Origin: Candidatus Latescibacterota bacterium | GTDB lineage: Bacteria > Latescibacterota > UBA2968 > UBA8231 | NCBI GenBank assembly: GCA_022826515.1 | Contig: JAJDUT010000021.1 | Location: forward strand, 7,997 to 71,996 | Length of the DNA: 64,000 bases | Reading direction: 5' to 3' | In this document: positions 42,525 to 50,835 of the stretch, one piece after another | Numbering within the stretch: the stretch's first letter is position 1 | Layout: each line of letters starts with the position of its first letter | The notes under the pieces: generated by a model | The model's input: only the letters and a program-made list of their open reading frames with translations | Told to the model about the DNA's origin: nothing | Database searches by the model: none | Position numbers and translations under genes: made by a program

Positions 42525-43514
42525 CTATGTCTTCGCCGCCATAATCTCAGCCGCCTCAATCTGATCCACTAGCGCGATTGAGTGAATCACGTCGCGAATG
42601 TCGGTGATCGGCTGCCGGTTTTCAACCACGCAATCAAGGAAGTGCTCGTGCATGGTCAAGACCCCCTCGTAGCGAGGCACGTCGTCTTCGGGTACGCCGT
42701 CGATTTCCCAGCCGCCGAGAGTGCGCACTTGGTTGTCCTCGTGGATTTCGATTTCACTGGGAATTTTCATGTAGCAGCCAACGCCCACGCCGTGTAGCTC
42801 CGAGCGCAACACCCGCCCGCCAGAGGCGCGGTTGCCGAGCATCACGCCGGTCGCGCGATTGTCAAAGCGCACCAGCGCCGTGTAGTGGTTGAAGCCCTCG
42901 CCGCCGAATTTGTCTTGGTAGGCGGTAACTTCCACCGGCTCGCCGCCAGCCATGTAGCGCAGCAAATCGACGATGTGGACCAAGTCGTTCCACAAGGTCG
43001 TAGTAAACTCGTCGGCACCCTGCGGAAGCTGTTTGTTGAAGGTCGTCGTCGCCAGCGACACCGGACCTTTGGCCGCAACTAGGCCCATGGCCTCGCGGGT
43101 GACCGCGGTGTAGCGGCGCTGGAGGCCGACCATCACCCAGACGCCCTGACGCTCGGCAGCCGCCAAAATCGCCCGCGTCTCATCGCTGTTAGCTCCAGGC
43201 GGCTTTTCAATAAACAGGTGCTTGCCAGCAGCGATGCAATCGAGGGTCGGCTGCAAGAGCCACTTCTCGTTCATCACGCAATAGACAATGTCCGGGTCGA
43301 TCTCGTCGAGCATGGCGCGGTGGTCTTGGTACGTGTGCGCAAAGCCGTACTTTGCGACCACTTGCTTGAGGCGCTCCTCATCCAATTCGCAAACCGCGGC
43401 CATCTCCACGCGGCTTCGACCCGAGCTCAGCCGAGGGTCGGCGAGGCGATGGACCGATGGATAGTGGGCGCTCTGCCCGCGCCCTCCCGCGCCGATAAAT
43501 CCCGCTTTAAGCAT
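42525..43514 (-). CDS. Gfo/Idh/MocA family oxidoreductase
   Basis: A 329-residue NAD(P)-dependent oxidoreductase. The start is ATG 43514 (MLKAGFIGAGGRGQS), where the nucleotide-binding GAGGRG begins, preceded by AAGGGGAAG. The EKPPGANSDET motif, with the catalytic-type EKP, and the C-terminal alpha/beta domain (GGWEIDGVPEDDVPRYEG) are present. The family oxidises or reduces sugars, inositols and similar compounds. The start overlaps the end of the isomerase gene by 8 bp, so the two are translationally coupled and probably act in the same route. Confidence 0.88.
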   Translation of the reverse strand: MLKAGFIGAGGRGQSAHYPSVHRLADPRLSSGRSRVEMAAVCELDEERLKQVVAKYGFAHTYQDHRAMLDEIDPDIVYCVMNEKWLLQPTLDCIAAGKHLFIEKPPGANSDETRAILAAAERQGVWVMVGLQRRYTAVTREAMGLVAAKGPVSLATTTFNKQLPQGADEFTTTLWNDLVHIVDLLRYMAGGEPVEVTAYQDKFGGEGFNHYTALVRFDNRATGVMLGNRASGGRVLRSELHGVGVGCYMKIPSEIEIHEDNQVRTLGGWEIDGVPEDDVPRYEGVLTMHEHFLDCVVENRQPITDIRDVIHSIALVDQIEAAEIMAAKT

Positions 43515-44346
43515 GATCTTCCCCTTTCTGGCACAAAGCCGTAAAAAAGCGCACGTCAATCCGCGCCAAGTCGATGACGCTTTCCACTGGCTCGCCGCTG
43601 TACTCGCTGTGGAAGCTGACCGGGCCAGCAAAATCCAACCGCTTCAAGGTCGCGATCACGGCTGGCCAATCGACAAAGCCCTGTCCCATGCGCACGACGC
43701 CGGTAGTGGGATTACCCTGCTGCGTGATACTCAAGGGCCGCTGGCGAGCCAGATCCTTAAAAGCGACCAGACACAAGTGCGAGCGCACGATGTCGAGGGC
43801 CATGGCAATCGGCTCGCCGCACAGGGACAAGTGCCCAGGGTCGGCGAAGACGCCCACGTATTGCGGATCGCAGTCCTTGACGATGTTCATGGCGGCGCAG
43901 GCATTGAGACCCATAGACGCGCCCGAATGATTGTGAATGACGGTCTTGACACCGTATTTTTCCGACAGTGCCTGAAACCCCTGCATAAAACCGCGCACCT
44001 CGTCTAACTGCGTCCAGTAGGGCGTATCCGGCTGCCAGTGCCAGTAGCCTAACTTGACGTGGGCCACACCAGCCTCGCCCAAGGCCGCGTAATACCTTTC
44101 CGCGTAGTCGATGTCCGGGCGGTTGAAGTCGCCCGGAGCCGTGACCAAGGGGATGCAAAGACCGGTGTCGGCAAAGCGGCGCGCAGCCTCCGGCAGAGCC
44201 GTGGCCACATTGTCCGGGTTGACCGGGTAGCCGTCGCGCACGCACAGGTCGGCCCCCTGCACGCCAATGGACTGCAAGGCGTCGATGAGTTGCGGGACAT
44301 CGAGCCCCTCTAAATGCTTGGTAAATACGATATACGTCAGATCCAC
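43507..44346 (-). CDS. Sugar phosphate isomerase/epimerase (xylose isomerase-like TIM barrel)
   Basis: A 279-residue AP-endonuclease-2/xylose-isomerase-like protein. The start taken is GTG 44346 (VDLTYIVFTKHLEGLDVPQL) because AAGGAGCGC lies upstream; the 53-residue extension in the open frame is unlikely. Metal-site residues are suggested by KTVIHNHSGASMG, VGVFADPGHLSLCGE and FVDWPAVI ... SFHSEY. It forms a two-gene unit with the Gfo/Idh/MocA oxidoreductase downstream and is divergent from the PhyH gene across a 97-bp promoter region. Confidence 0.85.
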   Translation of the reverse strand: MDLTYIVFTKHLEGLDVPQLIDALQSIGVQGADLCVRDGYPVNPDNVATALPEAARRFADTGLCIPLVTAPGDFNRPDIDYAERYYAALGEAGVAHVKLGYWHWQPDTPYWTQLDEVRGFMQGFQALSEKYGVKTVIHNHSGASMGLNACAAMNIVKDCDPQYVGVFADPGHLSLCGEPIAMALDIVRSHLCLVAFKDLARQRPLSITQQGNPTTGVVRMGQGFVDWPAVIATLKRLDFAGPVSFHSEYSGEPVESVIDLARIDVRFFTALCQKGEDHA

Positions 44347-44443
44347 GAGGTGCGCTCCTTTCTCTATATTTGTTTGACAAAGCGAGGTAAGGGTATCAAA
44401 ATATCGGCCAAGTGCCAACGACTTAAACGGAGCAAATCGAATT

Positions 44444-45376
44444 ATGGAAGCAATTAAGATGAATCCCAGTCCGGCAATTAAAGTCCCCAAGCCGCTCACC
44501 CCCACCCAAGTGCAGTCCTTTATCGACGATGGCTATCTCGTCGTGCCGGGCCTGATGGAAGAATCCGAACTCGACGAACTCAAACGCGACCTCGTAGAAG
44601 TAGCGCGCGGCCGCTACGAGTGCGATAACATCGAGCCGGTCGATCCCACCATGAGCGACCAGGCAGTGCTGGAGAGCATCCTCTGCATCCACCAGCCGCA
44701 CTACGTCAGTCCGGTCATCGAAAAGTACGTCCGCCATCCCAAAATCTGCGGTGCCCTGAGCCAGATCACCGCCGCGCACCTGCCCTTTTGGGACGGCAGC
44801 GTCAAGTGCATGCAGTCCATGTACTTCGTCAAGCCGCCCAACTTCCAGGGGCAGGCTTGGCACCAAGACGAGATCTACATCCCCACGCGGGATCGCTCGC
44901 TAATCGGCGCGTGGATCGCTGTGGACGACGCCACCGTGGAAAACGGCTGCCTGTACGTCATTCCGGGATCGCACCGACCCGGGTACCTCTACCCGCAGCG
45001 GTCCCACGAAAATCCAGACGAGTTCGACTTCGCGCCCGAAAGCTACGGCTTTGACGAGAGCGTCGAGATCCCGGTTGAAGTGGAGGCCGGTGCCCTCGTG
45101 TTCTTCAACGGCTATCTCCTCCACCGCTCGTACAAAAACCGAGGCGACACCTATCGCCGCGTCTTGGTCAACCACTACTGCAACGCCTGGAGCCTGTTGC
45201 CTTGGAGCATTGAAGAAGGCGAGTCGCCCGCCCGCGCTGACCGGCGCAACATCGTGCCCGTGGCCGGCACCGACCCCTACGCCTGGAAGGGCTATCAAAC
45301 GCCAGCCAAGTCCGTGGGACTGCGGCATTGCAAAGCCATCGACGAGGTCCACGCCGCCCGCGAGGAACACGCATAG
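44444..45376 (+). CDS. Phytanoyl-CoA dioxygenase (PhyH) family protein
   Basis: A 310-residue Fe(II)/2-oxoglutarate oxygenase-like protein. The family pattern is clear: LTPTQVQSFIDDGYLVVPGL, then the iron-binding HxD in AWHQDEIYIPT, WIAVDDATVENGCLYVIPGS, and the distal histidine with the oxoglutarate-binding arginine in LLHRSYKNRGD. All three metal ligands appear present. PhyH homologues are expanded in Latescibacterota and Poribacteria, with mostly unknown substrates. ATG 44444 is preferred, with 44459 as an alternative. A Gfo/Idh/MocA gene follows within 15 bp. Confidence 0.9.
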   Translation: MEAIKMNPSPAIKVPKPLTPTQVQSFIDDGYLVVPGLMEESELDELKRDLVEVARGRYECDNIEPVDPTMSDQAVLESILCIHQPHYVSPVIEKYVRHPKICGALSQITAAHLPFWDGSVKCMQSMYFVKPPNFQGQAWHQDEIYIPTRDRSLIGAWIAVDDATVENGCLYVIPGSHRPGYLYPQRSHENPDEFDFAPESYGFDESVEIPVEVEAGALVFFNGYLLHRSYKNRGDTYRRVLVNHYCNAWSLLPWSIEEGESPARADRRNIVPVAGTDPYAWKGYQTPAKSVGLRHCKAIDEVHAAREEHA

Positions 45377-45391
45377 AAAAGAGAGGCGGCT

Positions 45392-46618
45392 TTGGACAAA
45401 ATAAGACTGGCATTAGTCGGCTGCGGAGGTATGGGAACGCGGCACCTATACGGCTTAGCAACACTCGCCAAAACTCCGTTTGACAATGTAGAGCTAGTCG
45501 CCGTATGCGACATCCAGCGCGACAACGCCGAACTAGCGGCCACAGAAGCCGAAAAGCTCGTGGGCCAGCGGCCCGCTGTGTTCACCGACCTTGAAACCAT
45601 GCACCGCGAAGTCCCCGACCTCATGGCCGTGGATGTCGTGGTGGACCCGTCGGTGCATCACGCCGTGGTCTGCCAAGCCCTCGATCTGGGGCTACACGTG
45701 ATGGTAGAAAAGCCCATGGCCATTACCGTCAAGGGCTGCCAGCAGATGATCGAGGCCGCCGAGCGCAACCAGCGCATCCTGTCGGTGGCGGAAAATTTTC
45801 GCCGCGATCCCTCGTCGCGGCTGGTGCATCACCTGCTGGAGCAAGGGGCCATTGGCCGCCCCTACATGGCGATCTTCCACTCGCTAGCTCCGCATCGCGA
45901 GGTATTCATCACACCTTGGCGGCACATGAAGGATCGGGGCGGGCTGCTGTTGGATCTGGGCGTCCATTTCACCGACATGATTCGCTATCAGCTCGGAGAC
46001 ATCAAGGAAGCCTACGGGGCCGTCGAGTTAGCCTCGCCCGTGCGCCACAAGCCCGAGGCCGTCAACTCGCCCTATGAGTTTTACCAAACCCGCTTCGCCG
46101 AGATGGAGCAGCAAGTCGAAGCCACGGCCGAAGACACCTCTATGGCGATGTTTCGGATGGAGAGCGGCCTCGCGGTCAACTGGGTGGTGGGCCTGGGAGG
46201 CTACGGCTCTTGCGGCGGCGAGGTCATCTTCGGGTCCGAGGGCATAATGCAGGGGTTTGGCACGCGTGGCGCTAGGGCGTGCTTGCAACGGGCCGACGGC
46301 ACAACGCTCGACCACGCTGCGCTCGTGGCTGGCGCAGAAGCATTCGCCCTAGAGCCACTGGCCGAGCACTTTTTCCCCGCGCGAGTCGCCGACCAAGATA
46401 TCGACTGGAAACTATTGGCGCTAGAGTACTTTGAACTAGCCGAGGCCATTCTCAACGGGCGGGAAATCGAAGTGAATGGAACGGAGGGCCTAAAAGACGT
46501 GGCCGCAGTGTACGCGATTTTCGAATCGAGCCGGTTAGGTCGGACGGTGCAGCTCAGCGAGGTAGAAAGCGGAGCCGTCTATGAGTACCAAGCCGAGATC
46601 GACGCGGCAGTGCGCTGA
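45392..46618 (+). CDS. Gfo/Idh/MocA family oxidoreductase
   Basis: A 408-residue oxidoreductase beginning with TTG 45392 behind AGAGAGG. The Rossmann motif ALVGCGGMGTRHL is at the N-terminus; VMVEKPMAITVKGC has the EKP motif, and the C-terminal domain has RGGLLLDLGVHFTDMIRY. It is longer than the usual 330-370 residues, mainly in the C-terminal part. It is co-transcribed with the PhyH gene upstream. The substrate is unknown. Confidence 0.87.
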   Translation: MDKIRLALVGCGGMGTRHLYGLATLAKTPFDNVELVAVCDIQRDNAELAATEAEKLVGQRPAVFTDLETMHREVPDLMAVDVVVDPSVHHAVVCQALDLGLHVMVEKPMAITVKGCQQMIEAAERNQRILSVAENFRRDPSSRLVHHLLEQGAIGRPYMAIFHSLAPHREVFITPWRHMKDRGGLLLDLGVHFTDMIRYQLGDIKEAYGAVELASPVRHKPEAVNSPYEFYQTRFAEMEQQVEATAEDTSMAMFRMESGLAVNWVVGLGGYGSCGGEVIFGSEGIMQGFGTRGARACLQRADGTTLDHAALVAGAEAFALEPLAEHFFPARVADQDIDWKLLALEYFELAEAILNGREIEVNGTEGLKDVAAVYAIFESSRLGRTVQLSEVESGAVYEYQAEIDAAVR

Positions 46619-46670
46619 CGTATAGTCTCTCGTCGGATCTGCCAACCACAGGGTCGCCCGTCGATGAAAT

Positions 46671-46781
46671 TCAATCCTCATCCAGACCGATAGGCAAAGA
46701 CCGAATGCGTATGCGGTCTCCCTCCAATACCACAATACTGCCCTGCAACAGTGCTTCCTCAAAACGGTCCAGATTGGTCAG
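46671..46781 (-). pseudogene. C-terminal relic of a DUF5615 PIN-like toxin
   Basis: Directly downstream of the DUF433 gene a short frame reads [20 protein letters not shown], then [14 protein letters not shown] and TGA. This matches the usual C-terminus of DUF5615 toxins, which partner DUF433 antitoxins, but the N-terminal two thirds with the catalytic acids are gone and the frame is shifted relative to the antitoxin's own end (STDQSGPF). Confidence 0.6.
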
Positions 46782-47007
46782 TAGAAGCCGGAGTTGCTGT
46801 TCCGGCCAGCGGGTCGTGTTGCGCCGCATAGTTCAGTGCTTGGCGAATATCATCCGGTTCTAGGTCGGGATAGGCTCGGAGAATTTCCTGTTGGCTCATA
46901 TTCTCGGCAACCATTCCCACGATGGTCGCCACCGGGATACGCAGTCCCCGAATACAGGGGATACCCCCCATTTGGGCCGGGTTTACTGTGATGCGCGTAT
47001 ATCTCAT
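46759..47007 (-). CDS. DUF433 antitoxin-type protein
   Basis: An 82-residue DUF433 protein: [20 protein letters not shown], then [23 protein letters not shown] 47007 has AGGAG upstream. The normal toxin partner is reduced to a C-terminal relic (46671-46781), and the last residues of this protein (from about 67) appear to be read from former toxin sequence, so a deletion fused the two. It may persist as a solitary DNA-binding protein. A homologue is next to hsdM at 9938. Confidence 0.8.
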   Translation of the reverse strand: MRYTRITVNPAQMGGIPCIRGLRIPVATIVGMVAENMSQQEILRAYPDLEPDDIRQALNYAAQHDPLAGTATPASTDQSGPF

Positions 47008-47107
47008 AAGGCTCCTAGCTCGTGTTTTGTCAACTTGAGCTCGCTAGAACTTCCAAGACGACACCCTAAGCGTCAACAGCATCCTCTTGACATCGGCTTA
47101 TTGCGGT

Positions 47108-48265
47108 TCACCAAAGACGTTCTTTAACCTCGTCAAAGAACGTCTTAAAGGAACCTGAAGCGGCGTGCTCCCAACGGTCGAAGGTCGCTTGCAGCGCTTC
47201 TGGCCAACGCTCTTTGGGCAGATTTTGCACCGCTAAGCAGACATAATAGGCATCGGTCAACGCCAAGCCGCGCCGTCCATCCACGAGAGCTTGCTCCATG
47301 CGCTCGACAAACGGAGCCACTTCGGGCAAGGCTTCTATGCACTTTGCCTTTTGAATGACAAAGTTGGCCAAGTGATTGACCATGCTGCGGCTAAAGTCGT
47401 GCTGCTTTGCCGTGCCGGATACGTCGTCGAGGTCCAGCTCTCCCCTGTGATACAATTCCAACAACTGCTGGGTGATCGTGCGTTGCTTGGCACCAAGGGT
47501 CGCTTGCCGCGCGCTGCGCAAACCGCTGGTGAGAGCCGACATGTCGTGGCAGCAGTTGAGCCAGCGTGCGCCTTTGGCGACCACGCGGCGCATGGACTCG
47601 CCCGGGCCGACGGCCGTGCCCATAGCCTTGCCTGTGGCCGCGCAAGCTGCCCCCACGCGGTCAAAGGCCGCCAGCACGCGCTCGTGGTCTATGTGGGGGA
47701 TTCCCTCGCGCTCGACGCCGTAGCTGTGCGCCAAGTCGCTCGGCCCCACGAAGAGCAGGTCGATCCCTTCGATTGCGGCAATCGCTTCTACTTCCTCCAC
47801 GCCCTCGGCGTCTTCGATCATCACGCCCAGTATAGTCTCGGCATCGGCCCTGCCCATGTACTCGGTGGGATCCAGCGTCCCGTAGTCCGAATCCCGGCCA
47901 CAGCCCAAGCCGCGCAAGCCCAGCGGCCGAAACTTGGCCATCTGCACAAAAGCCCGCGCTTCATCCGCGCTCTTGCAATGGGGCCAAACCAATCCCCCGG
48001 CCCCTAACTCCAGCGGCTTAATCACTTGATTGTACGGCCCCTTGGGGATGCGGACCACCGTATCGACCCCCGTGGCCCGCGCCGCCAAAATTAGCTGCGA
48101 CAGCCCGTCTAGCCCGAGATGGGAATGCTCCATGTCGATCCAGACGCAGCCAAAGCCCGCTTGCGCCGCCAACTCAACTACGACCGGGTCGAAGATCCGA
48201 TTGATTTCGACAATCTCCACCGTCGCCCCCCCGAGCAGGGCGGCCTTGGTCTGATTGGTTTTCAC
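47108..48265 (-). CDS. HpcH/HpaI aldolase family protein with C-terminal extension
   Basis: A 385-residue protein starting at GTG 48265 behind AAAGGAGAG. Residues about 1-250 are an HpcH/HpaI aldolase barrel: FGCVWIDMEHSHLGLDGL, the catalytic-arginine strand VVRIPKG, the metal-binding MIEDAEGVEEV and FVGPSDLAHSYG. Typical members are about 255 residues. About 130 extra residues follow (from LGAKQRTITQQLLELYHRGE), helical and charged, with no domain I recognise. These enzymes cleave 2-keto-3-deoxy acids to pyruvate and an aldehyde. It faces the transaldolase-like gene across a 96-bp divergent promoter region. Confidence 0.85.
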   Translation of the reverse strand: MKTNQTKAALLGGATVEIVEINRIFDPVVVELAAQAGFGCVWIDMEHSHLGLDGLSQLILAARATGVDTVVRIPKGPYNQVIKPLELGAGGLVWPHCKSADEARAFVQMAKFRPLGLRGLGCGRDSDYGTLDPTEYMGRADAETILGVMIEDAEGVEEVEAIAAIEGIDLLFVGPSDLAHSYGVEREGIPHIDHERVLAAFDRVGAACAATGKAMGTAVGPGESMRRVVAKGARWLNCCHDMSALTSGLRSARQATLGAKQRTITQQLLELYHRGELDLDDVSGTAKQHDFSRSMVNHLANFVIQKAKCIEALPEVAPFVERMEQALVDGRRGLALTDAYYVCLAVQNLPKERWPEALQATFDRWEHAASGSFKTFFDEVKERLW

Positions 48266-48361
48266 GGACTCTCCTTTCTTCTACCTACTCGCTTTCGCCG
48301 CGCGATTTCTCTATATTCGCCCACCTGTCAACGCCCATTGTAAAATCACAGGAGACCTATT

Positions 48362-49093
48362 ATGGCAGCAAGTGGACCCGTTCCCACCGCCCGCGCCCAA
48401 GGCCGTGGCCCCACCATCTGGCTGGCTGGCTCGCCCGACGAACTCAAGGAGTGGATGCCCCTGGGGATCGCCGGAATCGTCACCAATACGGTGGTGCTCA
48501 ACCAATACGCCAAACAATACGGCTCGGTCATCAGCCTGATAGAGCAATATCTCAAGCTCACCGACAAGCCTGTGGTGATGGAAATCGACGGCCATTCCGT
48601 TGAAGAGCTGTTAGAAGTCGGGCAAGTTTTTACCAACATGTCGGAGCAAATCATCCTCAAAATCCCCTGCAACGTCAACGGACTCAAGGCATTTAGCATC
48701 CTCAAGGATCAAGGCGTCGAGACCTTCTGCACCACGGTGTTCTCGCTGACGCAAGCCGTGGCCGTCGCCCAAGCCGGAGTGAACCACATCCTACCGTTCT
48801 GCGAGCCGGTCAAGGAAGTAGGCGGCGACCCAACCAAGCTGATCCGCGAATGCGCCCAGGTGTTCAGCGGCTGGGGGCAGCGTCCCTTCATCATGGCCGC
48901 CCTCATCCGCTCGGTGGAAACCGCTCACGCCGCCTTCCGCGACGGGGCCGACGAACTCGTCACCATGTGGACGGTGTACCGCGACATGATGGATCACCCG
49001 CTAACCGCGCAGTGGAACAAGACCTTTATGGACGAGTGGGTCGATATGCACCAGAGCGGCTTGTTGGAGGGCGTGCCGGTGCGCTCCGATTGA
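48362..49093 (+). CDS. Transaldolase/fructose-6-phosphate aldolase-like protein
   Basis: A 243-residue class I aldolase-like barrel; ATG 48362 has CAGGAG upstream. The beta-strand carrying the Schiff-base lysine reads SEQIILKIPCNVNGLKAF, with the lysine near residue 99, followed by VETFCTTVFSLTQAVAVAQA and NHILPFCEPV, as in the FSA/TalC group (about 220 residues). It may shuttle dihydroxyacetone or act on the same sugar intermediates as the adjacent aldolases. It converges with the aldolase gene at 49102, 8 bp away. Confidence 0.82.
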   Translation: MAASGPVPTARAQGRGPTIWLAGSPDELKEWMPLGIAGIVTNTVVLNQYAKQYGSVISLIEQYLKLTDKPVVMEIDGHSVEELLEVGQVFTNMSEQIILKIPCNVNGLKAFSILKDQGVETFCTTVFSLTQAVAVAQAGVNHILPFCEPVKEVGGDPTKLIRECAQVFSGWGQRPFIMAALIRSVETAHAAFRDGADELVTMWTVYRDMMDHPLTAQWNKTFMDEWVDMHQSGLLEGVPVRSD

Positions 49094-49101
49094 CCGCGTC
49101 C

Positions 49102-49887
49102 TCACTCGCGCTCAGTCGGGATCTGGCACAGCAATTCGCTCCAAGCCGCGCCCAGATTCATCACGTCCCCGCCGCAGATTACCAAGTCGCAGCCCGCATC
49201 CATCGCGGCCGTAAGCAGTGGCCCGGGCAAGGTGAAGATGCCGCTCAGCTTGCCGACGGCCCGCGCCTTGGCTAAACACGAGAGCACGGCCTCGCGCAGA
49301 CGAGGATCGCCCATCTGGCCGGTGCAGCCCATATCGACCGCTAGGTCCCCCGGCCCCATGAAGATCCCAGCGAGGCCCTCCACGGCGAGTATCTCATCGA
49401 CATTCGCCACGGCCTCCACGGTCTCGATCTGGACAAAAAGGTGGGTGCGCGCATTGGCGCGGGCCAAGACATCGGGCAGGTTCTCCATACCAAAACCCAT
49501 GCCGCGCGTGCGCACATTAAAGCCGCGTCGGCCCAACGGCGGGTACTTGCCCACCTCGACGATGCGGCGCGCATACTCCGCATCATCTACCATCGGGACG
49601 AGAATGATCCGCGCTCCGATTTCGAGTGCCCGCAGCACGTGGTGGCGCTCGCCATCGGGCAGGCGAATCAGCGGAAAAATGCCGCCGGCCTCCGCGGCCA
49701 AGCACAAGGTCTCAGCCCGTTCAAAGCCGACCGGACCGTGCTCGCTTTCGATCCACACCGCTTCAAAACCTACCTGCGCCGCCAGCGAGACGAGCAGGGG
49801 CGAGGCGCTGTTGACAGTGACGCCGCGTATCCGCCGCGGGCGACCGTCCTGATCTAAGAATACGTCGTCGGTGATTTTTAAGGTCAT
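49102..49887 (-). CDS. HpcH/HpaI aldolase family protein
   Basis: A 261-residue barrel aldolase of normal length. ATG 49887 (MTLKITDDVFLDQDGRPRR) is used; an upstream ATG at 49947 adds residues without support. Motifs: VGFEAVWIESEHGPVGFE, LIRLPDGE, FVQIETVEAVANVDEI and FMGPGDLAVDMGC. It is a paralogue of the longer aldolase at 47108, lacking the C-terminal extension. It probably releases pyruvate from a 2-keto acid made from sugar acids. Confidence 0.87.
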   Translation of the reverse strand: MTLKITDDVFLDQDGRPRRIRGVTVNSASPLLVSLAAQVGFEAVWIESEHGPVGFERAETLCLAAEAGGIFPLIRLPDGERHHVLRALEIGARIILVPMVDDAEYARRIVEVGKYPPLGRRGFNVRTRGMGFGMENLPDVLARANARTHLFVQIETVEAVANVDEILAVEGLAGIFMGPGDLAVDMGCTGQMGDPRLREAVLSCLAKARAVGKLSGIFTLPGPLLTAAMDAGCDLVICGGDVMNLGAAWSELLCQIPTERE

Positions 49888-49965
49888 GGGAATCGTTTCT
49901 CTTGTTTGGAGCCGCTTTAATGTAGCCTTATTTTTCTCGCGTCCCAACCTTCCACCGTAGAGCTT

Positions 49966-50025
49966 CTGCGCTCATCTGCGTTATCTGCGGATACTTTTGC
50001 CACCGGGGACTTTCAGACAGCTTCC
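49966..50025. repeat. Dispersed repeat and a single IS-end-like sequence
   Basis: CTTCTGCGCTCATCTGCGTT followed by ATCTGCGGATA (49964-49992) is the diverged reverse complement of 16105-16137. GGACTTTCAGACAGCTTCC (50008-50025) matches the right end of the IS5-family element (15553-15571) at 15 of 18 positions, but no second end or transposase is nearby. Confidence 0.5.
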
Positions 50026-50040
50026 AAAGGAGGCGCTATT

Positions 50041-50745
50041 GTGACACCACTAGACTACGGGCGATCATTTCTAATCGGCAATGCCCCGGAAAACGAAGTG
50101 CGGTTTTGGGTCGAGTCGCGGACGCGCATCATCGACCAAGCCTCCGGCCAAAGCGAGGACTACGTGCAGGTGGGGTCGTGCAAGAGCGAGCACACCTTTG
50201 CCAAAGACAATCTTCTGCACGAAGACAACTACGACTTCCTGCCCGTCTTTGGCCCAGAGTGGTCGGTCGTCTATCGGCGTCACGCCAACCTACGCGACAG
50301 CTATCGGGAAATACGCCGCTCAGCGGAGTGGTGGAACGGACAGCAGTATCATTTGATTGTCGGAAGTGATGTGGAGGAACTGACCAGCGATGCGGCAGTG
50401 CGCGAAGCAACCTACGACTCAGTGCCAATCGTCGCGCAGACCCAAGTGCGGAACGAGGAAATCGGGTTACAGGCGATCATGGAGTGCCCAGTCAAAACCA
50501 TGAACACCAACCGCGCCAACGATATTTACCAAGTCGATACCGGCCCGATGGCCTTCCCCGACCTGAGCCAGCGCCACGCCCGCCACGTCGATTCTCTATC
50601 CCTAGCCTTTGTGGTCTTCAATGCCCCGCACTTTGCCGACTTCGTCCTCGAAGCACCGACCCGCGTAGGCGACGAGCAGGTGTATCACTATTCCAAGCTA
50701 GTGTCCCTAGCGGCAGTAAACAGGCTCTACGCGGTGCGATCTTAG
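50041..50745 (+). CDS. Uncharacterised protein
   Basis: A 234-residue protein that I do not recognise. GTG 50041 is preceded by AAAGGAGGCGC, a strong ribosome-binding site. It has no signal peptide or membrane segments. It is rich in aromatic and charged residues (EVRFWVESRTRIIDQ, EDNYDFLPVFGPEWSVVY) and looks like an all-beta enzyme or binding domain. It lies in the sugar-acid and peptide region between an aldolase and a Gfo/Idh/MocA gene, so a metabolic role is more likely than not. Confidence 0.75.
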   Translation: MTPLDYGRSFLIGNAPENEVRFWVESRTRIIDQASGQSEDYVQVGSCKSEHTFAKDNLLHEDNYDFLPVFGPEWSVVYRRHANLRDSYREIRRSAEWWNGQQYHLIVGSDVEELTSDAAVREATYDSVPIVAQTQVRNEEIGLQAIMECPVKTMNTNRANDIYQVDTGPMAFPDLSQRHARHVDSLSLAFVVFNAPHFADFVLEAPTRVGDEQVYHYSKLVSLAAVNRLYAVRS

Positions 50746-50748
50746 AAT

Positions 50749-50820
50749 TAAAAATTAAAAATTAGGAATTAGGAATTGCGAAGAGATAATTTTTAATTCT
50801 TAATTCCTAATTCCCAATTG
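50749..50820. repeat. AT-rich inverted repeat
   Basis: AATTAAAAATTAAAAATTAG and what follows form an imperfect palindrome with AATTTTTAATTCTTAATTCC downstream (right arm up to CCAATTG at 50820). It lies between two same-strand genes, just before the ribosome-binding site of the next. It is a low-complexity hairpin, possibly a dispersed repeat or a weak terminator. Confidence 0.6.
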
Positions 50821-50835
50821 CTCAAAGGAGGCATC

